A stretch of 60,704 nt of DNA from Pedobacter glucosidilyticus (GCF_002483235.1 NZ_DLHN01000029.1:1-60704), one strand, 5' to 3'. Counted from the stretch's first letter, positions 34,249-43,877 are shown. The notes: a model not told the origin generated them from the sequence alone. Numbers and translations: made by a program.

Positions 34249-34293
34249 TTGCGGAGAATAATTTTTTAATCACCGCATATTTGCGGAGAATAA
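34249..34293 (+). promoter_or_regulatory. operator-like repeats before the Fic gene
   Basis: TTGCGGAGAATAA occurs twice (34249-34261 and 34281-34293), starts 32 bp apart. The second copy overlaps a palindrome CCGCA-TATT-TGCGG (34273-34286). They lie 34-78 bp before the fic start and may bind the HTH-containing Fic protein itself. Confidence 0.6.
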
Positions 34294-34326
34294 CGCCTAT
34301 ATTTACCGTATGCAAAACATCTGGTA

Positions 34327-35424
34327 ATGGCAAAATACATTTATCAATACGAAAACTGGACGAATTTTACATGGCGTGAAACAGATATCAATGCCGTTTT
34401 TGGTGAAGTGCGCCACTTGCAAGGTAAAATTGTAGGGCAAATGAACACGCTCGGTTTTGCAACCAAAGAAGAAGCAACACTTACAACTTTAACTCTTGAT
34501 GTTATTAAATCATCAGAAATTGAAGGAGAAAAACTCGATTATGACCAAGTTCGTTCATCTATTGCGAGAAGATTGGGTATAAACATAGCAGGACTTATCC
34601 ATACAAACAGAAACGTAGAAGGTGTTGTGGAAATGATGCTTGACGCAACTCAAAACTATCAGAAGCCGTTGACAAACAAAAGACTCTTCGGGTGGCATGC
34701 TGCACTTTTCCCAACTGGGCATAGTGGTATGCACAAAATTGAAGTAGGTCGTTATAGAACTGGTGAAATGCAAATTGTATCAGGAGCGATGGGAAAAGAA
34801 AAAATCCATTATGAAGCAGTTCCTGCGAATAAAGTAAAGGAAGAGATGGATAATTTCTTAAAATGGTTTAATAGCAACTCCTCTATTGACCCTGTTCTAA
34901 AAGCTGCAATTGCTCACTTTTGGTTTATCATCATACATCCATTTGACGATGGGAATGGAAGAATTGCAAGAGCGATTTCTGATTTAATGCTTGCCTGTGC
35001 CGACAAAACAACAGAAAGATATTACAGTCTGTCAAGCCAAATTTTAGTTGAGCGGAAACAGTATTACGAAATTCTACAAAAAGTTCAACATAGCAGTGGA
35101 GATATTACAGATTGGCTAAACTGGTTTTTGCATTGTCTTAAAAGTTCACTTTTAGCAACAGAAAAAACATTACAAAAAATATTACGCAAGACTGAGTTTT
35201 GGAAAATTCACGAAAATACGGTGTTTAATGAAAGACAAAGATTGGTGTTAAATAAACTGTTTGACGGATTTGATGGAAAATTGAAATCATCTAAATGGGC
35301 AAAGATTGCTAAATGCTCAGCTGATACAGCATTACGCGACATAAAAGATTTAATGGATAAGAGAATATTGCGACAAGAACAACAAGGCGGACGAAGTACA
35401 AACTACGAACTTGCAGACTTCTAA
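34327..35424 (+). CDS. Fic-family adenylyltransferase with inhibitory helix and C-terminal HTH
   Basis: 365 aa. The N-terminal DUF4172-like region holds the inhibitory helix motif SSEIEGE (62-68), which fits (S/T)xxxE(G/N) and blocks the active site in class II Fic proteins. The Fic core has HPFDDGNGRIAR (H204 as catalytic base) and the flap IEVGRYRTGEM near 138. The C-terminus (about 300-365) looks like a winged helix (NKLFDG, then CSADTALRDIKDLMDKRIL). It would transfer AMP to a target protein or itself. The repeated boxes upstream suggest autoregulation. It reads alone. Confidence 0.92.
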   Translation: MAKYIYQYENWTNFTWRETDINAVFGEVRHLQGKIVGQMNTLGFATKEEATLTTLTLDVIKSSEIEGEKLDYDQVRSSIARRLGINIAGLIHTNRNVEGVVEMMLDATQNYQKPLTNKRLFGWHAALFPTGHSGMHKIEVGRYRTGEMQIVSGAMGKEKIHYEAVPANKVKEEMDNFLKWFNSNSSIDPVLKAAIAHFWFIIIHPFDDGNGRIARAISDLMLACADKTTERYYSLSSQILVERKQYYEILQKVQHSSGDITDWLNWFLHCLKSSLLATEKTLQKILRKTEFWKIHENTVFNERQRLVLNKLFDGFDGKLKSSKWAKIAKCSADTALRDIKDLMDKRILRQEQQGGRSTNYELADF

Positions 35425-35495
35425 ATTAATAACATTAACCTCTGATAACTCAATATTGTACTGTAGTGTATGAAAGTAATTTACCATCCAAAAAA

Positions 35496-35524
35496 AGAGA
35501 CCACAATATTAAATTGCAGCCTCT
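35496..35524 (-). terminator. intrinsic terminator of the 35549-36580 gene
   Basis: A 12-bp stem (35496-35507 with 35513-35524, three G-T pairs) is followed on the minus strand by seven T. It lies 24 bp after the minus-strand stop. Confidence 0.78.
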
Positions 35525-35548
35525 TATATTGAAGTTAAAAGGAAGATG

Positions 35549-36580
35549 TTAGTTATTATTGTAGGTAATGTAAGCCATTAAATAATCATTATATTTTTCC
35601 AGCGCATCTAAAACCGCAGCTTTATATTTTTCTGGGTTTGCTTTAACATTAAAAGTAAACTCCCCTGTTGCCCTACCATTACCAACTAAACCACCACTAA
35701 AAATGGCAGCCATATCGCCAACAACATCACTTTTAAATTTTTTCATACTTTCTGGCATTCCCTTAGCGCTTTCAATTTTCTCGGCATATTGGGCTTGGGA
35801 AACCACTCCTTGTCCGTTTTTAATAATAGCATTACAAAAACCATAATTATCACCAGCAAATAAAGCATAAGAACCATCGCCACGCATTACAGCACCTTCT
35901 GTTACTGCTTCTACGGTAATAACAGGGTAAATGGTAGCTTTAGTTTTGGTGGTTACCGTATTGCTAGAACTACTTAAAAAGCCATATTCTGTATCTTTAG
36001 AGATACTTTGGGCGATATAGGCAAAATCTATAGTTAGAAAAACCTGGCCTACTGGATACTTTAACTCATTAGCTAATCTGGAATGTGCACCCGCCATGAT
36101 AGGAAACTCTATATATGGCCCTTTATTAGCAGTATAAACATTGGCTATGCCCCAACTTTTCTTGTAGGTTTGACGTTCGTTATTTCCGTTTTTTTCTAAT
36201 AAAGTAGCATAATGCTTAGATTCTTTATACTTATCAGAAACGTTAAAGCCTTTACTCTTCAGCTTTGCCGCTAATCTTTGATAATATTCATCTGCTATTT
36301 CTTGAAAAAGTGCATCGTCTACACCTTCCAAAAAAGCCCATGATATGGCAGATCCGGCGTCTCTTTTAACCGATTTCTCACTTGTAGCAACTTTAAAACG
36401 CAGGTTAACACTTGTTAAAGCCACTTCTGAGGCCTTTTTAAACGGCGAGCGGTAAGTACCTTTAGGCGCAAACATTTTATCAACTTGTTTTTCGCTTATT
36501 TGCGCAAAAACGTTAGTTGTTAAGCATAAGCTAGCGGTTAGGCAATAGGCTGCTAATTTGTTTAGAGATAAATTTTTCAT
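35549..36580 (-). CDS. secreted protein of unknown function
   Basis: 343 aa with a signal peptide (1-26, NVFAQ cleavage). The mature protein is mixed alpha/beta, with TIDFAYIAQSI in the middle and a C-terminal helix (YKAAVLDALEKYNDYLMAY). I see no catalytic motif and no lipobox. It is divergent from the TPR kinase at 36702, with a 121-bp gap carrying both promoters, so it could be a target or partner of that two-component system. Confidence 0.7.
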   Translation of the reverse strand: MKNLSLNKLAAYCLTASLCLTTNVFAQISEKQVDKMFAPKGTYRSPFKKASEVALTSVNLRFKVATSEKSVKRDAGSAISWAFLEGVDDALFQEIADEYYQRLAAKLKSKGFNVSDKYKESKHYATLLEKNGNNERQTYKKSWGIANVYTANKGPYIEFPIMAGAHSRLANELKYPVGQVFLTIDFAYIAQSISKDTEYGFLSSSSNTVTTKTKATIYPVITVEAVTEGAVMRGDGSYALFAGDNYGFCNAIIKNGQGVVSQAQYAEKIESAKGMPESMKKFKSDVVGDMAAIFSGGLVGNGRATGEFTFNVKANPEKYKAAVLDALEKYNDYLMAYITYNNN

Positions 36581-36701
36581 GCTTTAATATTTTTAGGACT
36601 TCAATAATGATGGTAAAATTGCTGTTGTTTTAGCTGGATTACCATACGAATAAATTCGTATTTTGCATCAATCAATAAACTTAATAGGATTTCATTAGCG
36701 T

Positions 36702-38576
36702 ATGAAAACAACTGTTTTAGCTTTTTTCTTATCTATCTTATTTTCTTGTTCTGCTATTTTAGCACAAAGCAAAGCTCAATTAGAAATAAACCAATTTATT
36801 GATAAAACCAAAGCGGTAATGGGGCAGCCCGACTCTATGTTGCATTATGCAGATTTAGCTTATCAAAAAGCAAAAACAATTAACGATACCAGAGGCTTGG
36901 CTACAGCAGCTAAATTTAAAGGGGTGGCTAACTATTTAAAAAGCGATTTTAAATCGTCTGTAAAGCATTATCAAGAAGCTTTAAAGTTATTTAGCTCTTT
37001 GAAAGATACTTTAGAAATTGCAAAAGCTAATTTAAACATCGCTACTACTTATAGTGCATCAGGCGAGCATCAATATACCATTACCTATGCTTTAAAAGCA
37101 CTAAGATTGTTTGAAAAAATTAAAGAAGAAAATGGACAAGGAAGGGTAAATAATCTTTTAGGTATGGTATATCATGAACAGGCTAATTACAAGCAGGCTA
37201 TGGTTTATTTTAAGGATTATTTGCAAAATGCTTTAAATGTAAAAGACCTTACAGAAATTGCTTCTGCTTATAATAATATGGGCTCTACCTTTACTGCTTT
37301 AAATAAAATAGATTCTGCTATTTATTATCTACAATTAGCTAGACAAAAGAATATTGAAATTAACAACCTGCCTGCAAACGCTCCTGTTTTAATCAATCTG
37401 GGCGAATTATTTGTTAAAAAAAGAAATCATCAACAAGCTATTATCCATTTAAATGAAGCCTTAATCCTTACAGAAAAAATTGGGAATCAGGATTTAAAAA
37501 TGAAAGCATTGTATAACCTAGGTTATGCCCATGCCCAAACAGGGAAGCTAGCACAAGCAGAACAAGAGTTTAAAGGTGCTTTACAAATTGCCCAAAATTT
37601 AAATGACAAAGAAATTTTATACAATAGCTACGCCGAGCTTGCAAAATTACAACAACAAGCAGGTAAGTATCAGGAGGCTTATGAGCATATTCACAAAGCC
37701 TTTATGCTTAAAGATTCTGTTTTGTTCTTAAACAACCAAAAGAGTTTGCAAGAGTTACAAACGCAATACGAAACCAGTAAAAAAGAGCAACAAATCACCA
37801 ATCTAAACCAAAAAAACTTAATCCAAGAGTTAAAAATAAAACAGCGCAACCTATACCTGTTTATAGCTGCGGTGATATTGACTTTAGTAATTAGCGGCGC
37901 TTACTTTATTTATCAAAAAAGAAGAGCAAAAGAAAAGCAACTGATACTAAAAGCCCGCTTAGAAAAGCAAATCTTGGAAGAACAGGCAAGACAAAAAATG
38001 CAATCTGAAAAAGTAAGGATTTCTAGAGAATTGCATGACCATATTGGCTCTTACCTTACTTTTATCAATAATACGATGACCGGTATGGTAGAAAACGAAA
38101 CTCAGGACTATGATAAAATTAATCAAGTAAAACAACTGACAACAGAAACTATAAAAGAACTCAGAAAAACAGTTTGGCTTATCAATAAAGAGGCTGTAAG
38201 TGTAGAAGAACTAGCCGTTAAACTTAGAGATTTCTTTAAAAGTATTTCTTTTTTAACTGTAACAGATGAAGGGCAAACAGCTAAAATTATTGATGCTACA
38301 AAAGCCACAGAAATTTTCAGAATTGTACAAGAAGCTGTAAACAATGCGCTTAAACATGCAAAAGCCTCACTTATTGATGTAAAACTTGAGGTTAATGATA
38401 CGCAATTAGATATCATGATTACGGATAATGGCAAAGGCTTTAAAGAAGCTGATATAATGGCTGGTTTTGGTTTAGCTAATATGAAAAATAGGGCTGCCGC
38501 TATTGGTGGAGTTTTACATATTACCTCAGACCTGCACACCGGAACAAGTATACACGCCACCATTAAACTTTCATAA
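36702..38576 (+). CDS. TPR-domain histidine kinase (NarL/HisKA_3 type)
   Basis: 624 aa. Signal peptide 1-21; periplasmic TPR array about 45-345; coiled-coil 345-380; membrane span 384-403; HisKA_3 dimerisation domain with the phospho-acceptor H445 in RISRELHDHIG; then HATPase_c (EAVNNALKHAK and DNGKGFKEADIMAGFGLANM). It would phosphorylate the NarL-type regulator encoded 66 bp downstream. The overall shape matches the kinase at 10921, but the kinase core belongs to a different class. Confidence 0.94.
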   Translation: MKTTVLAFFLSILFSCSAILAQSKAQLEINQFIDKTKAVMGQPDSMLHYADLAYQKAKTINDTRGLATAAKFKGVANYLKSDFKSSVKHYQEALKLFSSLKDTLEIAKANLNIATTYSASGEHQYTITYALKALRLFEKIKEENGQGRVNNLLGMVYHEQANYKQAMVYFKDYLQNALNVKDLTEIASAYNNMGSTFTALNKIDSAIYYLQLARQKNIEINNLPANAPVLINLGELFVKKRNHQQAIIHLNEALILTEKIGNQDLKMKALYNLGYAHAQTGKLAQAEQEFKGALQIAQNLNDKEILYNSYAELAKLQQQAGKYQEAYEHIHKAFMLKDSVLFLNNQKSLQELQTQYETSKKEQQITNLNQKNLIQELKIKQRNLYLFIAAVILTLVISGAYFIYQKRRAKEKQLILKARLEKQILEEQARQKMQSEKVRISRELHDHIGSYLTFINNTMTGMVENETQDYDKINQVKQLTTETIKELRKTVWLINKEAVSVEELAVKLRDFFKSISFLTVTDEGQTAKIIDATKATEIFRIVQEAVNNALKHAKASLIDVKLEVNDTQLDIMITDNGKGFKEADIMAGFGLANMKNRAAAIGGVLHITSDLHTGTSIHATIKLS

Positions 38577-38642
38577 ATACGGAGTTTTGCGTATCGGTTT
38601 AAAGCTTAAGCTTGTTTAGTTTTACAAAAAAATATTTTAAGT

Positions 38643-39281
38643 ATGATCCATATAGCCATTGCAGAAGATAATACCTTTGCTTTACAATCTGTTTTAGATA
38701 AGCTTGCTAAGTATGATCATTTAGCTGTTAAATTGGTAAGCCCCCATGGGCAGGATTTATTATCGAAAATAAAACTTCATCCTATTCATCTGGTATTAAT
38801 GGATATAGAAATGCCGGTATTGGATGGTATAGAAACTACGCGGAAATTAGTTCAACTAAACCCTAAAATAAAAGTATTAGCATTAACCACCTTTGACGAT
38901 GATGATAAAATTTTTGAGATGATTATGGCTGGTGCATCAGGTTATTTACTGAAAGAGGAAGGGCATGAAAACATTTATAAAGCTATTACAGACACTATGG
39001 ATGGTGGTGCGGCAATGTCGGCAAGTATTGCTTTAAAGGTTATGAATATCATGCGTAGGCAACCTCATGATGCTAAAACGGTTAAGGATTTTGATATTAC
39101 ACCAAGAGAAAAAGAAATTTTAGAACACCTAAAAAAAGGTCTTACTTACGAACAAATTGCTGCTAACTTATTTATTAGCTACGGAACCGTTAGAAAACAT
39201 ATCGAAAATATCTACAAAAAGCTACAGGTTGATAATAAAGTTAGTGCGCTAAATATTGCTGTTGAAAATAAATTGGTATAA
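38643..39281 (+). CDS. NarL/LuxR-family response regulator
   Basis: 212 aa. The receiver domain has D54 (VLMDIEMPVLDG) as phospho-acceptor, acidic residues near the N-terminus (AEDN) and a Lys in YLLKEEG. A LuxR-type HTH follows (FDITPREKEILEHLKKGLTY, then TVRKHIENIYKKL). It is the cognate regulator of the kinase just upstream. Its end lies 2 bp from the convergent ruvC stop. Confidence 0.95.
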   Translation: MIHIAIAEDNTFALQSVLDKLAKYDHLAVKLVSPHGQDLLSKIKLHPIHLVLMDIEMPVLDGIETTRKLVQLNPKIKVLALTTFDDDDKIFEMIMAGASGYLLKEEGHENIYKAITDTMDGGAAMSASIALKVMNIMRRQPHDAKTVKDFDITPREKEILEHLKKGLTYEQIAANLFISYGTVRKHIENIYKKLQVDNKVSALNIAVENKLV

Positions 39282-39283
39282 AT

Positions 39284-39850
39284 TTATTTCACCCTTTTAG
39301 CATTATCCTTAACAAAACTTTCCCAACCGCTATAAGTTTTACTTTTACCACTGGTAGAAATTTTTTGAAAAGAATGGCAAACAGCAACAGCCAAACCATC
39401 AGTAGCATCTAGAAATTCTGGTGTTTCTTTAAAGACCAATAGTTGTTGTAGCATAGCTGCAACCTGTTCTTTTCCTGCATTTCCGTTTCCGGTGATAGAT
39501 TGCTTCACTTTCTTTGGAGAGTATTCAAATATGGGAAGATTTTTTGCCAGTCCGGCAGCCATAGCAACGCCTTGTGCCCTACCCAATTTTAACATCACCT
39601 GTATATTTTTACCATAAAATGGAGCTTCTAGAGCCATACAATCTGGCTGATATTGCTCTATTAAACTGCTGGTACGTTCAAAAATACGCTGTAGTTTTAG
39701 CGGATGATCATCTAAATGGTCTAGTTTAACAATGCCTAAGTTGATTAAAGAAAGTTTATTTCCGGTTTCTTTTACCAGGCCATAGCCCATAACTGCGGTA
39801 CCTGGGTCTATCCCTAAAATAATTCTTTCTTTTGATTTTTCTATCAGCAT
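39284..39850 (-). CDS. ruvC: Holliday junction resolvase RuvC
   Basis: 188 aa. It cuts Holliday junctions in recombination with RuvAB. Catalytic acids are in ILGIDPGTAVMGYG (near the N-terminus) and ALEAPFYGKN; the C-terminal DATDGLAVAVCH carries the last acids. It is divergent from the flippase-like gene at 39890, with a 39-bp gap. Confidence 0.95.
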   Translation of the reverse strand: MLIEKSKERIILGIDPGTAVMGYGLVKETGNKLSLINLGIVKLDHLDDHPLKLQRIFERTSSLIEQYQPDCMALEAPFYGKNIQVMLKLGRAQGVAMAAGLAKNLPIFEYSPKKVKQSITGNGNAGKEQVAAMLQQLLVFKETPEFLDATDGLAVAVCHSFQKISTSGKSKTYSGWESFVKDNAKRVK

Positions 39851-39889
39851 ACTGGCAATATTAAGCTAAATTCTTAACATTGTACAAAT

Positions 39890-40861
39890 ATGGCGGTTTT
39901 AACAAAGCAGCAGAAAAAAAACATCAGTTACCTTATAAAAATTTCAATTCTACTATGTGCAGCTATTTTTATTCATAAGCGCTTAACAGATAATAGTAAT
40001 TTAAGAAATTTTGAAGAGTTAATGGCTGATTTACACCCCAAGCAAGTTACCTTAACTTTAGTGGGTATATTTCTTTTGATGTTTTTTAACTGGTTTTTAG
40101 AAAGCATCAAGTGGAAATTTTTAATCGCAAAAGTAGAAGTTATCAGTATAAGGAAAGCTATAGAATCTATTTTTTGCGGTTTAACCTGGGCCGTTTTTAC
40201 ACCTAACAGAATTGGAGAATACGGTGGAAGAATTTTCTTCTTATCTCCCAGAAAAAGAATTCAAGGCGCTGTGCTGATGAGTGTTGGGCACATCTCACAA
40301 ATGGTGATTACCAATATAGCTGGTGCTATTGCTTTATTATGGTTTCTTCATCAGTTTGTGATTCAAGAAATCAACCTTTTATTTGCCATTGGTTTTGTAA
40401 TAGCCGTTTTTTGTTTTTTTCTTATCCTTTTTTATTTTAATATCCATTGGTTAAATAGCTTGCTAAACAAACTTAAATTTTTAAATAGGTTTACTTCGTA
40501 CTTTAAAGTTTTAACCAATTTTAGTCAAACAGAACTACTTAAGGTTATGCTGCTAAGCTTAGGTAGGTTTGCGGTATTTACCTCGCAATATATACTTATC
40601 ATACATGTATTAGTACCAGAAATTCCGTACTATCAAATAAGTTTATTGGTATTTATTTTGTTCTTTGTACAATCGGCTTTACCATCTTTAGATTTGCTTG
40701 ATATTGGGGTAAGAAGCATGACAGCAACATACTTCTTTAGTTTCATTACCCATCAAGAAATTGCTATTATGGCTGCGGCCTCATTAATATGGTTGGTTAA
40801 TTTAATTATTCCAGCTATTTTGGGTTCATTCTTTGTTTTTAAACTTAACTTCTTTGATTAG
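39890..40861 (+). CDS. flippase-like membrane protein (UPF0104/LPG-synthase TM region)
   Basis: 323 aa with about eight membrane segments. The family signature is the loop WAVFTPNRIGEYGGRIFFL near residue 100 and GGR-type residues after it; the rest resembles the transmembrane part of lysylphosphatidylglycerol synthase, without its transferase domain. It may move or help build a surface lipid or glycan. The next gene, a family 2 glycosyltransferase, overlaps its end by up to 29 bp, so they probably act together. Confidence 0.8.
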   Translation: MAVLTKQQKKNISYLIKISILLCAAIFIHKRLTDNSNLRNFEELMADLHPKQVTLTLVGIFLLMFFNWFLESIKWKFLIAKVEVISIRKAIESIFCGLTWAVFTPNRIGEYGGRIFFLSPRKRIQGAVLMSVGHISQMVITNIAGAIALLWFLHQFVIQEINLLFAIGFVIAVFCFFLILFYFNIHWLNSLLNKLKFLNRFTSYFKVLTNFSQTELLKVMLLSLGRFAVFTSQYILIIHVLVPEIPYYQISLLVFILFFVQSALPSLDLLDIGVRSMTATYFFSFITHQEIAIMAAASLIWLVNLIIPAILGSFFVFKLNFFD

Positions 40862-41984
40862 TATTCTTAGCCTGCTTTCTTTAATTTTTACGATTGTTTA
40901 TGTTATTGTTGTCTTATTTTTAAACCGAGGCTGGCAAAGGTTGCGCAATTTTACTTTTAAAGATATACAAGCACATACCAAAGTATCTATCCTGATAGCA
41001 GCCAGAAACGAAGAAGACAAAATAGCTTTAACCATTGATGATATATTAAAACAACAATATCCAAAAGAGCTTTTTGAATTGATTATTGTAGATGATCACT
41101 CTACTGACCATACGGCACAAATAATTGCAAGTTATGCTTCGCAGGGTGTTAAACTCATTCAACTAAATGAAAGCGAGCCCTTAAATTCTTACAAAAAGAA
41201 AGCTATTGCCGAGGCTATTAAAACAGCCACAGGAGAGCTCATCATAACTACAGATGCTGATTGCCGCATGTCATCTTTATGGTTAGCTACTATTGTTAAC
41301 TATTATAACCAGCATGGCTATAAGCTTATCAGTTCGCCAGTAGCTTATTTTGAAGAAAAAAGTTTTTTTGAACGCTTACAAACATTAGAATTTTCTTTTC
41401 TGATTGGTTTGGGTGCTGCGGGTATTGGTAATCAAATGCCTTCTACCTGTAATGGTGCTAATTTAGCTTATCGTAAAGATGTTTTCGAAGAACTTGGAGG
41501 CTTTAAAGGAATAGATGATTTAGCCTCAGGTGATGATGAGCTTTTTTTACATAAAGTAGCTTTTGCCTACCCAGAAAGCATTGGATTTTGTAAATCTTAT
41601 GATGCCATTGTGTTTACCCACGCTAAAGAAAACTTAAAGTCATTTATTCAACAGCGTAAGAGGTGGGCCAGTAAAAGTGTTAAATACAAAGATAAGCGTA
41701 TTGTAGCATTAGCAATTTCTGTATGGATATCTAATTTAAGTTTAATCTCACATCTTTTATTTGTTGCTTTTATACCCTCACTTTTTCCGATTTTTATCAT
41801 CCAATATCTACTAAAAATGGGTGTAGAACTTTGGTTCCTTTACCCAGTTTTAACATTTAACAAAAGAAGAAGTCTATTAATTTTATTACCTTTTTTAACA
41901 CTTTTACACCCCTTATACTTTATTTATATTGGAATAGCAGGTAACTCTGGAAAATATAATTGGAAGGGACGCATGGTTAGATAG
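40833..41984 (+). CDS. family 2 membrane glycosyltransferase
   Basis: 383 aa. N-terminal span (about 8-30); GT2 catalytic domain: VSILIAARNEEDKI, IIVDDHSTDHTAQI, TTDADCRMSSLW (the DxD-type acids), ASGDDELFLHK and QQRKRWASKSV; then three C-terminal spans. The frame has no ATG before the catalytic domain, so it must start at TTG 40833 (29-bp overlap) or TTG 40854 (8-bp overlap). It probably adds a sugar to a lipid or polysaccharide carrier. Confidence 0.87.
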   Translation: MFLNLTSLISILSLLSLIFTIVYVIVVLFLNRGWQRLRNFTFKDIQAHTKVSILIAARNEEDKIALTIDDILKQQYPKELFELIIVDDHSTDHTAQIIASYASQGVKLIQLNESEPLNSYKKKAIAEAIKTATGELIITTDADCRMSSLWLATIVNYYNQHGYKLISSPVAYFEEKSFFERLQTLEFSFLIGLGAAGIGNQMPSTCNGANLAYRKDVFEELGGFKGIDDLASGDDELFLHKVAFAYPESIGFCKSYDAIVFTHAKENLKSFIQQRKRWASKSVKYKDKRIVALAISVWISNLSLISHLLFVAFIPSLFPIFIIQYLLKMGVELWFLYPVLTFNKRRSLLILLPFLTLLHPLYFIYIGIAGNSGKYNWKGRMVR

Positions 41985-42040
41985 TTTTTAAATTGAGTTT
42001 TTTGATATAAATAATTAATTTAGAAACATAGAATAAGATT

Positions 42041-43291
42041 TTGAAAAAAGAGCTAAATATTTCTAAAGACGAAGAACAAATAGATCTTATCGAGCTCTTG
42101 CTGAAAAGGCAGGCCGAGTTAAACGCACTCTTAGAAATCACTCAAGCTATCAATAGTAACGTACCAGGCTCTGTTTTGATAGAAATGCTAGAGCTTATCT
42201 TAAAAACAACTTTAAAAGTTGGACGTTTTAGGCTACTTTTTAAAAACGAAGACGATTTTATTTGTGTATCGCAATTTGGTGGTGATTTAGAATATGATGA
42301 AGACTATAATGCCATCAGTAAAGAATTGATAGAGCTTAAAAATCCAACAGAGCTATCAGACCACCCAGACCCTGTATTTAATAAATATGAGTTTTTTATA
42401 CCTGTTTATCATAAAAACCAAGCTTTAGCCTATATATTGGTTGGCGATTTTTCTCCTGAAGAAAAGCTGATAAGCAACAAAATAGATTATATCCAGACAC
42501 TGATAAATGTTATCATTGTTGCTTTTGAGAATAAAAAATTATTTAAAGAACGTATTCAAAAAGAGCGTATCCAAAGAGATCTTGAGCTTGCCAGTCAGGT
42601 TCAAAACATGCTTATTCCTCAGGTTTTACCCAAAAACACCGAGTTAGATGTTGAAGCTATCTATCGCCAACATCAAACCATAGGAGGAGATTTTTATGAT
42701 TTTATAGAACTTAATGATACTGAGATTCTTTGGTGCGTAGCCGATGTTTCTGGAAAAGGAATATCCGCAGCGTTAATTATGGCCAATTTTCAGGCTAGTT
42801 TAAGAGCCTTAGTTTCTGTTGATATTTCTTTATCAGAACTTATTTCCAGACTCAACAAAGTAGTTTACCAAAATACTAAAGGCGATAGGTTTATCACCCT
42901 ATTTTTGGGTAAGTATAATAAGCAAACCCGAGTACTAAATTTTGTAAATGCTGGTCATAATGCCTCTTTGTTGATACAAAACAACAGCGTTGAACCCTTA
43001 TTAAAAGGCACCACCATGATTGGTGTATTTGATGAGTTACCCTTTATCAATGAAGGACATATCACTATACCATCTGAGGCTTTAATTTTTAATTATACAG
43101 ATGGCATTTTAGAATTTGATGGAGAAGAAGAAAGAAGCCTATCTGAGATAGATTTAATGGATTTTTTGATAACCCACAATCATCAAGACTTAAAAACAAT
43201 CCACCATTTACTTATTAAAAAGATTGAAAATACAAGAAGAAGTGTTACCGCAACAGATGATATTACCATCCTATCTTTAAGATTTCATTGA
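42041..43291 (+). CDS. GAF-PP2C (SpoIIE/RsbU-type) protein phosphatase
   Basis: 416 aa from a TTG start at 42041. The N-terminal GAF-like domain (about 25-170) is followed by a helical linker (ERIQRDLELASQVQNMLIPQ) and a SpoIIE-type PP2C domain (about 205-415) with the metal ligands in TIGGDFYDFI, VADVSGKGISAALIMANFQA and NYTDGILEF. It would dephosphorylate an anti-sigma antagonist or similar protein in response to a small molecule. No partner kinase or antagonist gene is adjacent. Confidence 0.9.
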   Translation: MKKELNISKDEEQIDLIELLLKRQAELNALLEITQAINSNVPGSVLIEMLELILKTTLKVGRFRLLFKNEDDFICVSQFGGDLEYDEDYNAISKELIELKNPTELSDHPDPVFNKYEFFIPVYHKNQALAYILVGDFSPEEKLISNKIDYIQTLINVIIVAFENKKLFKERIQKERIQRDLELASQVQNMLIPQVLPKNTELDVEAIYRQHQTIGGDFYDFIELNDTEILWCVADVSGKGISAALIMANFQASLRALVSVDISLSELISRLNKVVYQNTKGDRFITLFLGKYNKQTRVLNFVNAGHNASLLIQNNSVEPLLKGTTMIGVFDELPFINEGHITIPSEALIFNYTDGILEFDGEEERSLSEIDLMDFLITHNHQDLKTIHHLLIKKIENTRRSVTATDDITILSLRFH

Positions 43292-43304
43292 ACTAGACCT
43301 AAAG

Positions 43305-43340
43305 AGAGCAGTATGCTCTTATTTTAACGTTTAGCGTTAA
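43305..43340 (+). terminator. weak hairpins after the phosphatase gene
   Basis: AGAGCA-GTA-TGCTCT (43305-43319), then TATTTT, and a second small palindrome TTAACG/CGTTAA (43324-43340). A weak terminator pair is plausible. Confidence 0.4.
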
Positions 43341-43425
43341 ATTTTAAAATCATTCTAATAGTCATCAGTATATTTTTATTTGAAGCAGGCAGGTGTTTGG
43401 TTAGTTCCCGCCTACCCAAATTACT

Positions 43426-43866
43426 TTAGTCTTTTTTGCTTTTTAAATAACTTTGAGACTTTAATAAAGCTATCTTAAATTGCTTTTCCATCTCCATCAA
43501 TTTCAGTTTTTCTGTTTGAAAATAAGCTAAGGCTTCTTTTTTAGTTTTACCTTCAATATCAACTTTAAAAGCTCGCATCCAACTCATCATGTTTTCATCT
43601 GCTTTATCTAATAGCTGGATAATAGCTAAAAGCTCTTCTTTCTCTTTTAAATCATTTTTACTGGTCTTTTTAAATTGCTTTTGCAGAATATTGTTTAAGA
43701 GCCGTCTGTTTTCAATTAACTGCTCTTCATAAACCATAAGTTTATCATGCTTTGCTACCACTTCTTGTCTTACAAGTTTATAGTCTGGTTGGCTGTTGCA
43801 AGACAATATCAGGCAAAGCATTGATAAGGCAATTAAATGATATGCCTTTAAAATAATGCTAAACAT
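43426..43866 (-). CDS. small helical lipoprotein
   Basis: 146 aa. Lipobox near LILSC (Cys 23); the mature part is almost all helix, with charged, coiled-coil-like sequence (KLMVYEEQLIENRRLLNNIL). It lies 11 bp after the CxxCGCG outer-membrane gene and is the last gene of the minus-strand copper-type locus. Function unknown. Confidence 0.75.
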   Translation of the reverse strand: MFSIILKAYHLIALSMLCLILSCNSQPDYKLVRQEVVAKHDKLMVYEEQLIENRRLLNNILQKQFKKTSKNDLKEKEELLAIIQLLDKADENMMSWMRAFKVDIEGKTKKEALAYFQTEKLKLMEMEKQFKIALLKSQSYLKSKKD

Positions 43867-43877
43867 GTTTACTGTTT

